Of a stretch of DNA of 36,361 nt, positions 8,049-14,773 are shown one piece after another. Origin of the DNA: Streptococcus cristatus (GTDB taxonomy: Bacteria; Bacillota; Bacilli; Lactobacillales; Streptococcaceae); NCBI RefSeq assembly GCF_003943815.1, contig NZ_RJNA01000001.1, positions 27,489-63,849 on the forward strand, written 5' to 3'. How positions within the stretch are numbered: position 1 is the stretch's first letter; each line of letters starts with the position of its first letter. Both the position numbers and the translations under genes were made by a program. Under the pieces are notes generated by a model. That model saw only the letters and a list, made by a program, of their open reading frames with translations, was not told the DNA's origin and made no database searches.

Positions 8049-8152
8049 GTACCCTCATTGATTTACATCAAACCTGTTGTGATGTAAGTTAATGATGCCT
8101 TAACCACGCTGTTTGCTGAGCTTGACTCCGGGCAGTGTGGCTATTTTTTTAT
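8049..8152 (+). ncRNA. Structured leader or small RNA with its own terminator, upstream of trmL
   Basis: Downstream of a good promoter the transcript can form two elements. The first is a hairpin with TTACATCA pairing TGATGTAA and flanking TCATT/AATGA (about 8055-8095). The second is a terminator-like stem, CCAC-CTG with CAG-TGTGG (about 8104-8143), followed by a run of seven T. This looks either like a free-standing sRNA of about 100 nt or an attenuator of trmL. No riboswitch class is recognised and there is no convincing leader peptide. The region between 7872 and 8014 holds the divergent trkA upstream sequence and nothing else I can name. Confidence 0.5.
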
Positions 8153-8176
8153 TCTAATGAAAATCAGGAAAAAATC

Positions 8177-8686
8177 ATGTCTCAGCAAAATCACATCGTC
8201 CTTTTTGAACCACAAATTCCACAGAATACAGGCAATATTGCTCGTACTTGCGCAGCGACTAATTCTCCCCTCCATATCATCAAGCCCATGGGCTTTCCTA
8301 TTGACGACCGTAAGATGAAGCGGGCTGGACTGGATTATTGGGACAAGCTGGATATTAGCTTCTATGACAGTCTAGATGACTTTATGAAGCAGATGGACGG
8401 ACGACTCTATCTGATTTCTAAGTTTGCCGAGAAGGTCTACTCGGAGGAGAATTTCGCAGCAGAAGGGCCATATTATTTCATGTTTGGTCGTGAGGATAAA
8501 GGCTTGCCAGAGGAATTTATGCGTCAGCATCCAGAAAAGGCCTTGCGCATTCCCATGAATGACCAGCATGTCCGCAGCTTGAATGTCTCTAATACGGTCT
8601 GTATGATTGTCTACGAAGCCCTACGACAACAGAACTTTGCAGGACTGGACTTGGTGCATGAGTATGAAGCGGATAAGTTGAAGTAA
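8177..8686 (+). CDS. trmL: tRNA (cytidine(34)-2'-O)-methyltransferase TrmL
   Basis: This 169-residue SPOUT-class enzyme methylates the 2'-OH of the wobble nucleotide in tRNA-Leu isoacceptors. Diagnostic segments are the N-terminal [15 protein letters not shown] (asparagine and arginine of motif 1), [11 protein letters not shown] (motif 2, about residue 106) and [17 protein letters not shown] (motif 3, the trefoil knot, about residue 130). The length matches YibK/CspR proteins (about 155-175). ATG at 8177 is chosen over an upstream in-frame start at 8135 because CAGGAAAA precedes it and homologues start next to this point. It follows the structured leader at 8049-8152. Confidence 0.93.
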   Translation: MSQQNHIVLFEPQIPQNTGNIARTCAATNSPLHIIKPMGFPIDDRKMKRAGLDYWDKLDISFYDSLDDFMKQMDGRLYLISKFAEKVYSEENFAAEGPYYFMFGREDKGLPEEFMRQHPEKALRIPMNDQHVRSLNVSNTVCMIVYEALRQQNFAGLDLVHEYEADKLK

Positions 8687-8728
8687 AAGAAAAATAGTTG
8701 AATTGAAATAATATTTATTACATCAATC

Positions 8729-8756
8729 AAAAAGCTTGCTCTGGCAGGCTTTTTTT
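8729..8756 (+). terminator. trmL terminator
   Basis: AAAAAGCTTGC, loop TCTG and GCAGGCTTTTTTT make a stem followed by seven T. The hairpin physically overlaps the -35 box and spacer of the next promoter (8736-8764). Confidence 0.75.
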
Positions 8757-8764
8757 GTTATGAT
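8736..8764 (+). promoter_or_regulatory. Promoter of the FMN riboswitch-ribU transcript
   Basis: TTGCTC (8736-8741), 17-bp spacer, TATGAT (8759-8764). The predicted start near 8771 falls directly before the riboswitch P1 strand. The promoter is embedded in the trmL terminator. Confidence 0.65.
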
Positions 8765-8771
8765 AAGAGTG

Positions 8772-8983
8772 TCTTCAGGGCAGGGTGAGATTCCCGACCG
8801 GCGGTAAGTTTGACTAGCTATTTTAGCTTTCTCGTCGTTGTCTTGTCTCGATATACTTTAAGTATGATCTTCGACTGCGACGCCTAGATAAATCTAAAAT
8901 ATCTTAGCTAAATAAGTCCGCGAGCGAAAGCTGATGTGGTGCGATTCCACAACCGACAGTATAGTCTGGATGGGAGAAGACGA
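8772..8983 (+). promoter_or_regulatory. FMN riboswitch (RFN element) controlling ribU
   Basis: The conserved RFN blocks are all present in order: GGGCAGGGTGAGATTCCCG, ACCGGCGGTAAG, AGTCCGCGAGC, GATGTGGTGCGATTCCAC, AACCGACAGTATAGTCTGG and GATGGGAGAAGACGA. FMN binding normally shuts down the downstream riboflavin gene. Here the variable loop between GGCGGTAA and AGTCCGCGA is swollen to over 100 nt by an inserted repeat (8815-8910), making the aptamer about 210 nt instead of about 120-140. The expression platform after 8984 contains a possible short hairpin (AGGC-GTTATT-GCCT) and T-rich sequence; I cannot tell transcriptional from translational control. Confidence 0.93.
8815..8910. repeat. 96-bp imperfect inverted-repeat (MITE-like) element inside the riboswitch
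   Basis: The element starts and ends with TAGCTA. Its arms pair as TAGCTA, TTTTAG/CTAAAA and CGTCGTTGTC/GACTGCGACG with unpaired bits between, and the centre is the palindrome ATACTTTAAGTAT. The whole can fold into one long hairpin, which would let it sit in the riboswitch's variable loop without breaking the aptamer core. It has no coding capacity. I believe similar sequences occur in other streptococcal intergenic regions, but that rests on memory and needs a search. Confidence 0.6.
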
Positions 8984-9129
8984 AAGGCGTTATTGCCTGG
9001 CCGGTTGGTCGTTTTAATTTTATTTTAAGGGGTATTTTATATACTCTTATAAATTCTGAAAGGATTTTTCGGGCCTTGTGTTAGCAGCCTTCCAGCTTCT
9101 CTAATTTTTATAAATTGGAGGAACCTGTT

Positions 9130-9687
9130 ATGACAAATACGCGCAAAATGGCGATAGTAGCGGCTTTATCTGCACTATCTTTTCTGCTCATGTTCTATCA
9201 AATCCCTTTGGTAGCCGAGTTTCTAAAATTGGATTTTTCGATTATTCCGATTTTATTAGCCTTGGTTCTCTTGGATTTTAAGAGTTCTGTAGCAGTTTTG
9301 CTCATCCGCTCTGTTTTAAAATTGTCCTTAAATGGTCATGGAGTGGAAACCTTGATTGGTTTGCCGATTAATATTGTGGCGATTCTGGTCTATGTCATCT
9401 TCTTTGCTCTTTTCTGGGAAAAGAAGAGAGATTTGATGAGCTATCTGCTTGCATCTTTCCTAGGAATTCTTTCCTTGACTGCAAGTATGCTGGCGCTGAA
9501 TGCTTTTTATGCCATTCCGCTTTATGCTCGTTTTGCAAACTTTGATATCGGTCAGATGATTGGTGTAAGTAAGTATCTACTGACCATGATTGTTCCCTTT
9601 AACCTATTAGAAGGAGTAATCTGGGCGGTGGCTTTCTGGCTGATTTACACGCTTTTGACGCCCGTTCTAAAACGCTATGAAAAATAA
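9130..9687 (+). CDS. ribU: Riboflavin ECF transporter substrate-binding subunit RibU
   Basis: This 185-residue membrane protein with about six helices captures riboflavin and works with the shared ECF ATPase/EcfT module encoded elsewhere. The N-terminal region MAIVAALSALSFLLMFYQIP (after TNTRK) and the following LDFSIIPILLALVLLDFKSS are typical of RibU S-components. ATG at 9130 follows TTGGAGGAACC. The FMN riboswitch directly upstream confirms the substrate. The 3' end overlaps the next gene by 11 bp. Gap 8687-9129 is filled by the trmL terminator, promoter, riboswitch and leader. Confidence 0.93.
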   Translation: MTNTRKMAIVAALSALSFLLMFYQIPLVAEFLKLDFSIIPILLALVLLDFKSSVAVLLIRSVLKLSLNGHGVETLIGLPINIVAILVYVIFFALFWEKKRDLMSYLLASFLGILSLTASMLALNAFYAIPLYARFANFDIGQMIGVSKYLLTMIVPFNLLEGVIWAVAFWLIYTLLTPVLKRYEK

Positions 9688-10327
9688 ACAATCTTATCTA
9701 ACAAAGGGCTCTTTTGCCCTTTTACTTTTCGTCATACTAGGCTACATGGTCAAGTTTTATCCAGAGCAGCTGGTTGCCTTTGATAGCCTGATTCAGACCT
9801 GGCTGCGGGGAGACTTGCCTGCAGCTTTGACGACATTTTTCAAACTGGTTACTAGTTTCATTGACCCACTAGGGATCATTATCTGGGTTTCTGCCCTTGT
9901 CCTATTTTTCCTGTATAAAAAATGGAAATTAGAAGCTGCCTTGCTAGCGGGAAATCTGGTTTTACATGGGATTTTGATTAAGCTGATTAAACTCGTCTAC
10001 CAAAGAAGTCGGCCCAGTATTTCACATTTGGTCGAAGAGGGAGGCTATTCTTTCCCAAGTGGGCATGCCATGGCGACAGCCATTGTTGTTGGGACCTTGA
10101 TTATCATTGTCCAGCAACGGATGCAAAATCAACAAATCAAGCGTCTGGTACAGGGCTTGCTCTTGCTCTTTATCTTGACCATTATGGCATCCAGAGTCTA
10201 TCTGGGCGTGCACTACCCGACGGATGTAATCGGAGGAACCTTGCTGGGCTTTGCCATTCTCAATATCGAATTTCCCTTTTATGACAAGCTGCGCTTTCAG
10301 TGGCGCTTCACGGGAAAGCAGAAATAA
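9677..10327 (+). CDS. PAP2 family membrane phosphatase
   Basis: The 216-residue membrane protein carries the full acid phosphatase signature: K105-x6-RP (KLVYQRSRP), PSGH at 127-130 and SRxxxxxH at 172-179 followed by D183. About six helices surround the motifs, so the active site should face outside. Substrates of this family include phosphatidylglycerophosphate and undecaprenyl pyrophosphate; the sequence does not decide between them. It overlaps ribU by 11 bp and is probably co-transcribed and riboswitch-controlled, although a riboflavin-related role is not established. Confidence 0.88.
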   Translation: MKNKQSYLTKGSFALLLFVILGYMVKFYPEQLVAFDSLIQTWLRGDLPAALTTFFKLVTSFIDPLGIIIWVSALVLFFLYKKWKLEAALLAGNLVLHGILIKLIKLVYQRSRPSISHLVEEGGYSFPSGHAMATAIVVGTLIIIVQQRMQNQQIKRLVQGLLLLFILTIMASRVYLGVHYPTDVIGGTLLGFAILNIEFPFYDKLRFQWRFTGKQK

Positions 10328-10339
10328 ATGATAGATGAG

Positions 10340-10363
10340 AAAGGTCAGCTTTTGCTGGCCTTT
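10340..10363 (+). terminator. Terminator of the ribU-PAP2 operon
   Basis: AAAGGTCAGC, loop TTTT, GCTGGCCTTT followed by TT. A clean rho-independent terminator 13 bp after the PAP2 stop. Confidence 0.85.
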
Positions 10364-10368
10364 TTATC

Positions 10369-10397
10369 TTGACAAAGGAGGCCTTTTCTTTTAAGAT
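10369..10397 (+). promoter_or_regulatory. Promoter of the MGMT-fold gene
   Basis: TTGACA (10369-10374), 17-bp spacer, TAAGAT (10392-10397), immediately after the upstream terminator. Confidence 0.75.
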
Positions 10398-10422
10398 AAG
10401 AGCAAGTGAGGTCAGGAGGTGA

Positions 10423-10731
10423 TTGTCCGCTTTGAATCCAGAAATCATAAAGTCGGTTTTAGCTCTTGTAGATGAGATTCCTGCTGGGTGCGTAACGACC
10501 TATGGTCAGATTGCCCGTTTGATTGGGCGGCCTAAAAATGCCCGCTTGGTGGGGAAGATACTCAGTCAGTCGGAGCTTTATGGCGGCAAGCATCCTTGCC
10601 ACCGGGTGGTCAATGCAGCAGGGCGTCTGACACCGGGCTGGGAAGAGCAAGCGCACTTGCTTTGGGCAGAGGGAGTGGACTTGAAGGTCAATGGCTGTGT
10701 AGACCTCAAGCGTTATCAGTGGGAGGCATGA
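10423..10731 (+). CDS. MGMT family (O6-alkylguanine-DNA alkyltransferase fold) protein
   Basis: The roughly 100-residue protein contains only the C-terminal DNA-binding and active-site domain of alkyltransferases: TTYGQIARLIGRP (helix-turn-helix) and HPCHRVVNAAGRL (residues about 57-69). The active-site cysteine C59 is present, unlike in alkyltransferase-like proteins (ATL/YbaZ), where it is usually replaced. It could therefore be a minimal repair enzyme or a damage sensor. Start choice is uncertain: AGGAGG at 10414 is only 3 nt from TTG at 10423 and 12 nt from TTG at 10432; both are in frame. Single-gene unit between two promoters. Confidence 0.85.
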   Translation: MSALNPEIIKSVLALVDEIPAGCVTTYGQIARLIGRPKNARLVGKILSQSELYGGKHPCHRVVNAAGRLTPGWEEQAHLLWAEGVDLKVNGCVDLKRYQWEA

Positions 10732-10762
10732 TTTTCTTCTTTCTTAGTGAAGGGGGAAATTT

Positions 10763-10792
10763 TTGTTTCTATACTCTTTTTTGTGGTAGAAT
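10763..10792 (+). promoter_or_regulatory. Promoter of mnmL-mnmM, suggesting a leaderless start
   Basis: TTGTTT (10763-10768), 18-bp spacer, TAGAAT (10787-10792). The -10 box ends 7 nt before the ATG at 10800, which would put the transcript start at or next to the start codon. Confidence 0.5.
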
Positions 10793-10799
10793 GGAAGGT

Positions 10800-11738
10800 A
10801 TGAAATCTTACAATGCTTTGAATGATTATTATCGAAAACTTTTTGGAGAAAAGACCTTTAAGGTGCCCATTGATGCGGGCTTTGACTGTCCCAATCGGGA
10901 TGGCACCGTGGCGCATGGAGGCTGCACTTTCTGTACCGTTTCGGGTTCTGGTGATGCCATTGTGGCACCAGATGCGCCCATTCGCGAGCAGTTCTATAAG
11001 GAAATTGACTTCATGCACCGCAAGTGGCCTGATGTTCGTAAGTATCTGGTCTATTTCCAGAACTTCACCAATACCCATGAGAAGCTTGAGGTGATCCGTG
11101 ATCGTTATGAGCAAGCCATCAACGAGCCGGGTGTCGTTGGAATCAATATCGGAACTCGGCCCGACTGTTTGCCTGATGAGACCATCGCCTACTTGGCTGA
11201 CCTGTCTGAACGCATGCATGTGACCGTGGAGCTGGGGCTTCAGACCACTTATGAGGAAACTTCAGACCTTATCAACCGTGCTCATTCTTATGAGCTTTAT
11301 GTGGAGACGGTCCAGCGCGTTCGTAAGCTAGCTCCCAAGGCGGAGATTGTCTCTCACTTGATTAACGGTCTGCCGGGAGAGACCCATGAGATGATGCTGG
11401 AGAATGTCCGCCGCTGTGTAACGGATAATGACATTCAAGGAATCAAGCTTCACCTGCTTCACTTGATGACCAATACCCGTATGCAGCGGGATTATCATGA
11501 GGGGCGACTGCAGTTGCTCAGTCAGGAGGAATATGTCTCCATCATCTGTGACCAGCTGGAAATTATCCCTGAGCATATCGTCATCCACCGTATCACAGGC
11601 GACGCCCCGCGAGATATGTTGATTGGCCCTATGTGGAGCCTCAATAAATGGGAAGTTCTCAATGCCATCGAAGCTGAAATGCGTCGTCGTGGTAGCAAGC
11701 AAGGCTGTAAAGCAAAGGAGCAGAAATTCGTATGTTAA
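10800..11738 (+). CDS. mnmL: MnmL (YtqA-type) radical SAM enzyme for tRNA wobble uridine modification
   Basis: This 312-residue radical SAM protein has the cluster motif C30-x11-C42-x2-C45 (FDCPNRDGTVAHGGCTFC) of the YtqA/YhcC group. In Gram-positive bacteria YtqA has been described (as MnmL) as converting cmnm5(s2)U34 to nm5(s2)U34, the step supplied by MnmC in E. coli; the next gene then methylates the product. Further family segments are NIGTRPDCLP and LGLQTTYEETSDLINRAHS. I start at ATG 10800; ATG 10791 is in frame but overlaps the -10 box, and the longer frame back to 10596 lies over the previous gene. It overlaps mnmM by 7 bp. Confidence 0.88.
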   Translation: MKSYNALNDYYRKLFGEKTFKVPIDAGFDCPNRDGTVAHGGCTFCTVSGSGDAIVAPDAPIREQFYKEIDFMHRKWPDVRKYLVYFQNFTNTHEKLEVIRDRYEQAINEPGVVGINIGTRPDCLPDETIAYLADLSERMHVTVELGLQTTYEETSDLINRAHSYELYVETVQRVRKLAPKAEIVSHLINGLPGETHEMMLENVRRCVTDNDIQGIKLHLLHLMTNTRMQRDYHEGRLQLLSQEEYVSIICDQLEIIPEHIVIHRITGDAPRDMLIGPMWSLNKWEVLNAIEAEMRRRGSKQGCKAKEQKFVC

Positions 11739-12280
11739 GACCTTTACAGATGGCCCATGCCTTTTTGGCAGAAGTCGTGACCAAGGAAGATACCGTAGTG
11801 GATGCTACTATGGGCAATGGGCATGACACGCTTTTTCTGGCTCAGTTGGCCAAGCAAGTCTATGCTTTTGATATTCAAGAGCAGGCTGTGGAAAAGACCC
11901 GCCAGCGCTTGGCAGAAGCTGGCTTAGACAATGCTCAGCTAATCTTGGCTGGGCATGAGAGTCTGGACCAATACACGGACCATTTCAAGGCTGCTATTTT
12001 TAATCTTGGCTACCTGCCTTCGGCGGACAAGTCTGTCATTACAAGACCCGATACGACGCTGGAAGCTCTAGAAAAGGTCTGCCGAGGCTTAGAAAAAGGT
12101 GGCCGCGCAGCTATCATGATTTACTACGGGCATGAAGGTGGTGAAGTTGAAAAAGATGCGGTGCTGGACTTTGTCAGTCAGCTGCCCCAGCAGGACTTCA
12201 CCGTCGTCCTCTACAAGACTATTAATCAGATTAACAATCCGCCTTTTTTGGTTATGATTGAGAAATTAAAAGAAAAATAA
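11732..12280 (+). CDS. mnmM: MnmM (YtqB-type) tRNA nm5U34 methyltransferase
   Basis: The 182-residue class I SAM methyltransferase adds the methyl group that completes mnm5U34 in tRNAs. The SAM-binding loop is VVDATMGNGHDT (residues 22-33), the acidic strand YAFDIQE (44-50), and the catalytic-pocket motif FNLGYLP (90-96). The C-terminus NQINNPPFLVMIEK is characteristic. The gene overlaps mnmL, and the two enzymes act consecutively. The 11-bp direct repeat at 11940 and 12001, used for the deletion in the remnant at 41-185, is visible here. Confidence 0.9.
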   Translation: MLRPLQMAHAFLAEVVTKEDTVVDATMGNGHDTLFLAQLAKQVYAFDIQEQAVEKTRQRLAEAGLDNAQLILAGHESLDQYTDHFKAAIFNLGYLPSADKSVITRPDTTLEALEKVCRGLEKGGRAAIMIYYGHEGGEVEKDAVLDFVSQLPQQDFTVVLYKTINQINNPPFLVMIEKLKEK

Positions 12281-12327
12281 GGATTCCAAAGTTGCTAAAA
12301 ACTTTCTGGGGAATCATTTGGAGAAAA

Positions 12328-12582
12328 ATGGATAAACAATATTTGCATGAAAAATTGGCTGGCTTACGAAACAAATACGTCGAGTCTGCCAATGAAGAAA
12401 CGACTGTTGGCCTTTTGGACGAGGCCAAAATGAATAAAAAAATGCTGCGAATCAAGAAAAAATTGGTGAATTTAGAAATGGAGCGCTGCCAAAAGATGAT
12501 TGAGCACCGCGATCTATCCAAAATTGATCAAAAGATTTCAGCGCAAAAAGAATTGTTTAAAGAGTGCTGCCAGCAAAGATAA
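12328..12582 (+). CDS. Small charged, probably coiled-coil protein of unknown function
   Basis: The 84-residue product is rich in lysine, glutamate and leucine and predicted helical almost throughout (KMNKKMLRIKKKLVNLEMER), with no membrane segment and no recognised domain. Three cysteines include a CC pair near the end. ATG at 12328 follows TTGGAGAAAA; a TTG at 12292 would extend the protein by 12 residues but has a poor ribosome site. It lies 47 bp after mnmM and 12 bp before the antiporter gene, so it is probably in the same transcript. It may be a lineage-specific accessory of the antiporter, but nothing proves this. Confidence 0.65.
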   Translation: MDKQYLHEKLAGLRNKYVESANEETTVGLLDEAKMNKKMLRIKKKLVNLEMERCQKMIEHRDLSKIDQKISAQKELFKECCQQR

Positions 12583-12594
12583 AGGAGGTTCAAA

Positions 12595-14649
12595 GTGGAA
12601 ATCCTTCTCTACACGATTGTTTTTTTGCTCTTATTGGTTATATCGAATGTGACCAACCGTTTGCTGCCCCAGCTTCCTCTACCTCTAGTGCAAATTGTGC
12701 TGGGGATTTCGCTTGGTTTTCTCCTTCCTCAGGGGAAATTTCATTTAGATACAGAGCTATTTTTGGCCTTGGTAATCGGGCCTTTGCTCTTTCGGGAGGC
12801 TGAGGAAAGTAATATTACAAGTATTCTCAAGCACTGGCGAATCATTTTGTATTTGATTTTTCCAGTTATCTTTATTTCAACGCTTGGTTTGGGCTATCTG
12901 GCCCATCTTCTCTGGGCTGCCTTGCCCTTGGCGGCCTGTGTTGCCGTAGGAGCAGCTCTGGGACCGACAGACTTGGTTGCCTTTGCTTCCCTATCAGAGC
13001 GTTTTTCCTTCCCCAAGCGGGTGGAAAATATCCTAAAAGGAGAGGGATTGCTTAACGATGCGTCTGGTCTAGTTGCTTTTCGTGTGGCTCTTTTGGCCTG
13101 GACTACAGGAAGTTTTTCCCTAGGAAAAGCTAGTATATCCTTAGTTCTTTCCATTATTGGAGGATTTGCTGTTGGGATGGCCAGCGCAGCTCTTAATCGC
13201 TGGTTGCATAAACTGCTGATGAGTGCCCAAGTATCAGATATTGCCAGTGAGCTCTTGCTGGAGCTGAGCTTACCCTTGGTTACCTTCTTTTTAGCAGAGG
13301 AGATTCATGTCTCAGGGATTATCGCAGTAGTCGTTGCAGGTATCTTTAAGGCTAGCCGCTTCAAGCGGATAACGCTTCTGGAAGCTCAGGTGGATTCGGT
13401 CACGGAAACCATCTGGAATACAGTGAACTTCATGCTCAATGGCTCTGTTTTTATCATCTTAGGAATAGAGCTGGAGATGATTGCAGAGCCAATTTTAAAG
13501 AGCCCGATTTACGATAATCTCTTGTTACTCGTGAGCATTGTTCTTTTGACTTTCCTGCTCTTTGCTCTTCGGTTTATCATGTTGTTCACTTTTTACTTCA
13601 TCCGAATCAGAAGATTGCACAAGAATGTTGGAAACTACCTGAAGGAAATGCTGCTGCTGACCTTTTCAGGTGTCAAAGGAACCGTCTCCATTGCGACTAT
13701 TCTTTTGATTCCGAGTCAATTGGAGCAAGATCATCCTTTGTTGCTTTTCTTGGTTGCAGGTGTCACCTTTCTGAGCTTTCTGACAGGTTTACTCACTCTT
13801 CCTCATCTGTCTGAGGAAAGAGAAGAGGAAGCCGAGCACCTCATGCACATTGCTATTTTAAATGAAGTGGTGAGTGAGCTGGAAGCAGGCCTCAAGCAAA
13901 CCAAGGCTAAGGCACCTCTCTATGCGGCTATTGACAATTACCATGGCCGAATCGAAAATCTAATCCTTGAACAGGAAGACAAGGCCACTCAGCGAGACTT
14001 GGCAGCTCTGAAATTATTGATTTTGAGTATCGAAAATGATGGTCTGGAGCAAGCTTTTGAGGAAGGAAAAATCAGCGACCGCAGCTATCACCTCTATCAG
14101 CGTTACCTGCAAAATATCGAGCAGGGAATCAATCGCAACCTGGCTTCTCGCTTTACCTATATGCTTCTCGTTACCCTGCGTGTATTGCGCATGTTGCTCC
14201 ATGAAATCGTCACTCTTGGTGCCAGATGGCGCTCTTGGAGGCAGGGTGGAGCTAAGCATCTAACTGCTGAGGATATGGAGGATATAGCAGAGCTTTATCT
14301 GTCCAATACCGAAGTCATTATCGAAAGTTTGGAACATCTAAAAGGTATTTATAAGCCTTCTCTAATTACTTTTTTGCAGGAATCTCGACTAAGGGAAACG
14401 GAGATCATCGGTAGTGGTGCCTTCGTCGAGCGTGTTATTGCGCGATTCAAGCCCAATAACATCTCAGAAATGATCTGGGGCTATTATTTGGAGAGAAAAA
14501 TTATCTTTGAATACGAGAAAAAGAAATTGATCTCAAGTAGCTATGCTAAACGCCTGCGCCAAAATGTCAATAATTTAGAAAATTACTCACTGAAAGAAAG
14601 AGCCAATACTCTACCTTATGACATGGTTAATTACGCTAGAGAGCGCTAG
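12595..14649 (+). CDS. CPA1 family Na+/H+ antiporter (NhaP/NhaG-like)
   Basis: The 684-residue protein has about 12 hydrophobic helices in the first 400 residues and a long soluble C-terminal tail. Family marks are GAALGPTDLVAFASL (about residues 117-131) and ILKGEGLLNDASGLVAF (about 146-162), the latter with the ND ion-binding pair, and FSGVKGTVSIATILLIP (about 357-373). It exchanges Na+ (possibly K+ or Li+) for H+ across the membrane. The roughly 270-residue tail (GHSL-free, highly charged) is a regulatory region in such proteins. GTG start at 12595 with a strong AAAGGAGG. It probably complements TrkAH in ion homeostasis. Confidence 0.88.
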   Translation: MEILLYTIVFLLLLVISNVTNRLLPQLPLPLVQIVLGISLGFLLPQGKFHLDTELFLALVIGPLLFREAEESNITSILKHWRIILYLIFPVIFISTLGLGYLAHLLWAALPLAACVAVGAALGPTDLVAFASLSERFSFPKRVENILKGEGLLNDASGLVAFRVALLAWTTGSFSLGKASISLVLSIIGGFAVGMASAALNRWLHKLLMSAQVSDIASELLLELSLPLVTFFLAEEIHVSGIIAVVVAGIFKASRFKRITLLEAQVDSVTETIWNTVNFMLNGSVFIILGIELEMIAEPILKSPIYDNLLLLVSIVLLTFLLFALRFIMLFTFYFIRIRRLHKNVGNYLKEMLLLTFSGVKGTVSIATILLIPSQLEQDHPLLLFLVAGVTFLSFLTGLLTLPHLSEEREEEAEHLMHIAILNEVVSELEAGLKQTKAKAPLYAAIDNYHGRIENLILEQEDKATQRDLAALKLLILSIENDGLEQAFEEGKISDRSYHLYQRYLQNIEQGINRNLASRFTYMLLVTLRVLRMLLHEIVTLGARWRSWRQGGAKHLTAEDMEDIAELYLSNTEVIIESLEHLKGIYKPSLITFLQESRLRETEIIGSGAFVERVIARFKPNNISEMIWGYYLERKIIFEYEKKKLISSSYAKRLRQNVNNLENYSLKERANTLPYDMVNYARER

Positions 14650-14695
14650 AAGATAAGGCTATCCAGTGAGCTCCACTAAAAATTAAATAGAATTC

Positions 14696-14731
14696 AAAAA
14701 GAGAACGGCATGCTTTAGCCGTTCTCTTTTT
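14696..14731. terminator. Bidirectional terminator between the antiporter gene and clpE
   Basis: AAAAAGAGAACGGC, an 8-nt loop and GCCGTTCTCTTTTT form a 14-bp perfect stem with A and T tracts on both sides, so it can serve the convergent genes on either strand. Confidence 0.88.
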
Positions 14732-14773
14732 GCTTGTTTTTTAAAGTCTATCAAGACGCAGAGTTAAAATCAG

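Noticed and set aside
8015..8152. CiaR-controlled csRNA
   Set aside because: The TTTAAG-N5-TTTAAG promoter repeat that defines this family is absent, so I leave the leader unclassified.
10716..11219. 167-codon minus-strand frame opposite mnmL
   Set aside because: Antisense to the radical SAM core with no start signals; shadow of a strongly codon-biased gene.
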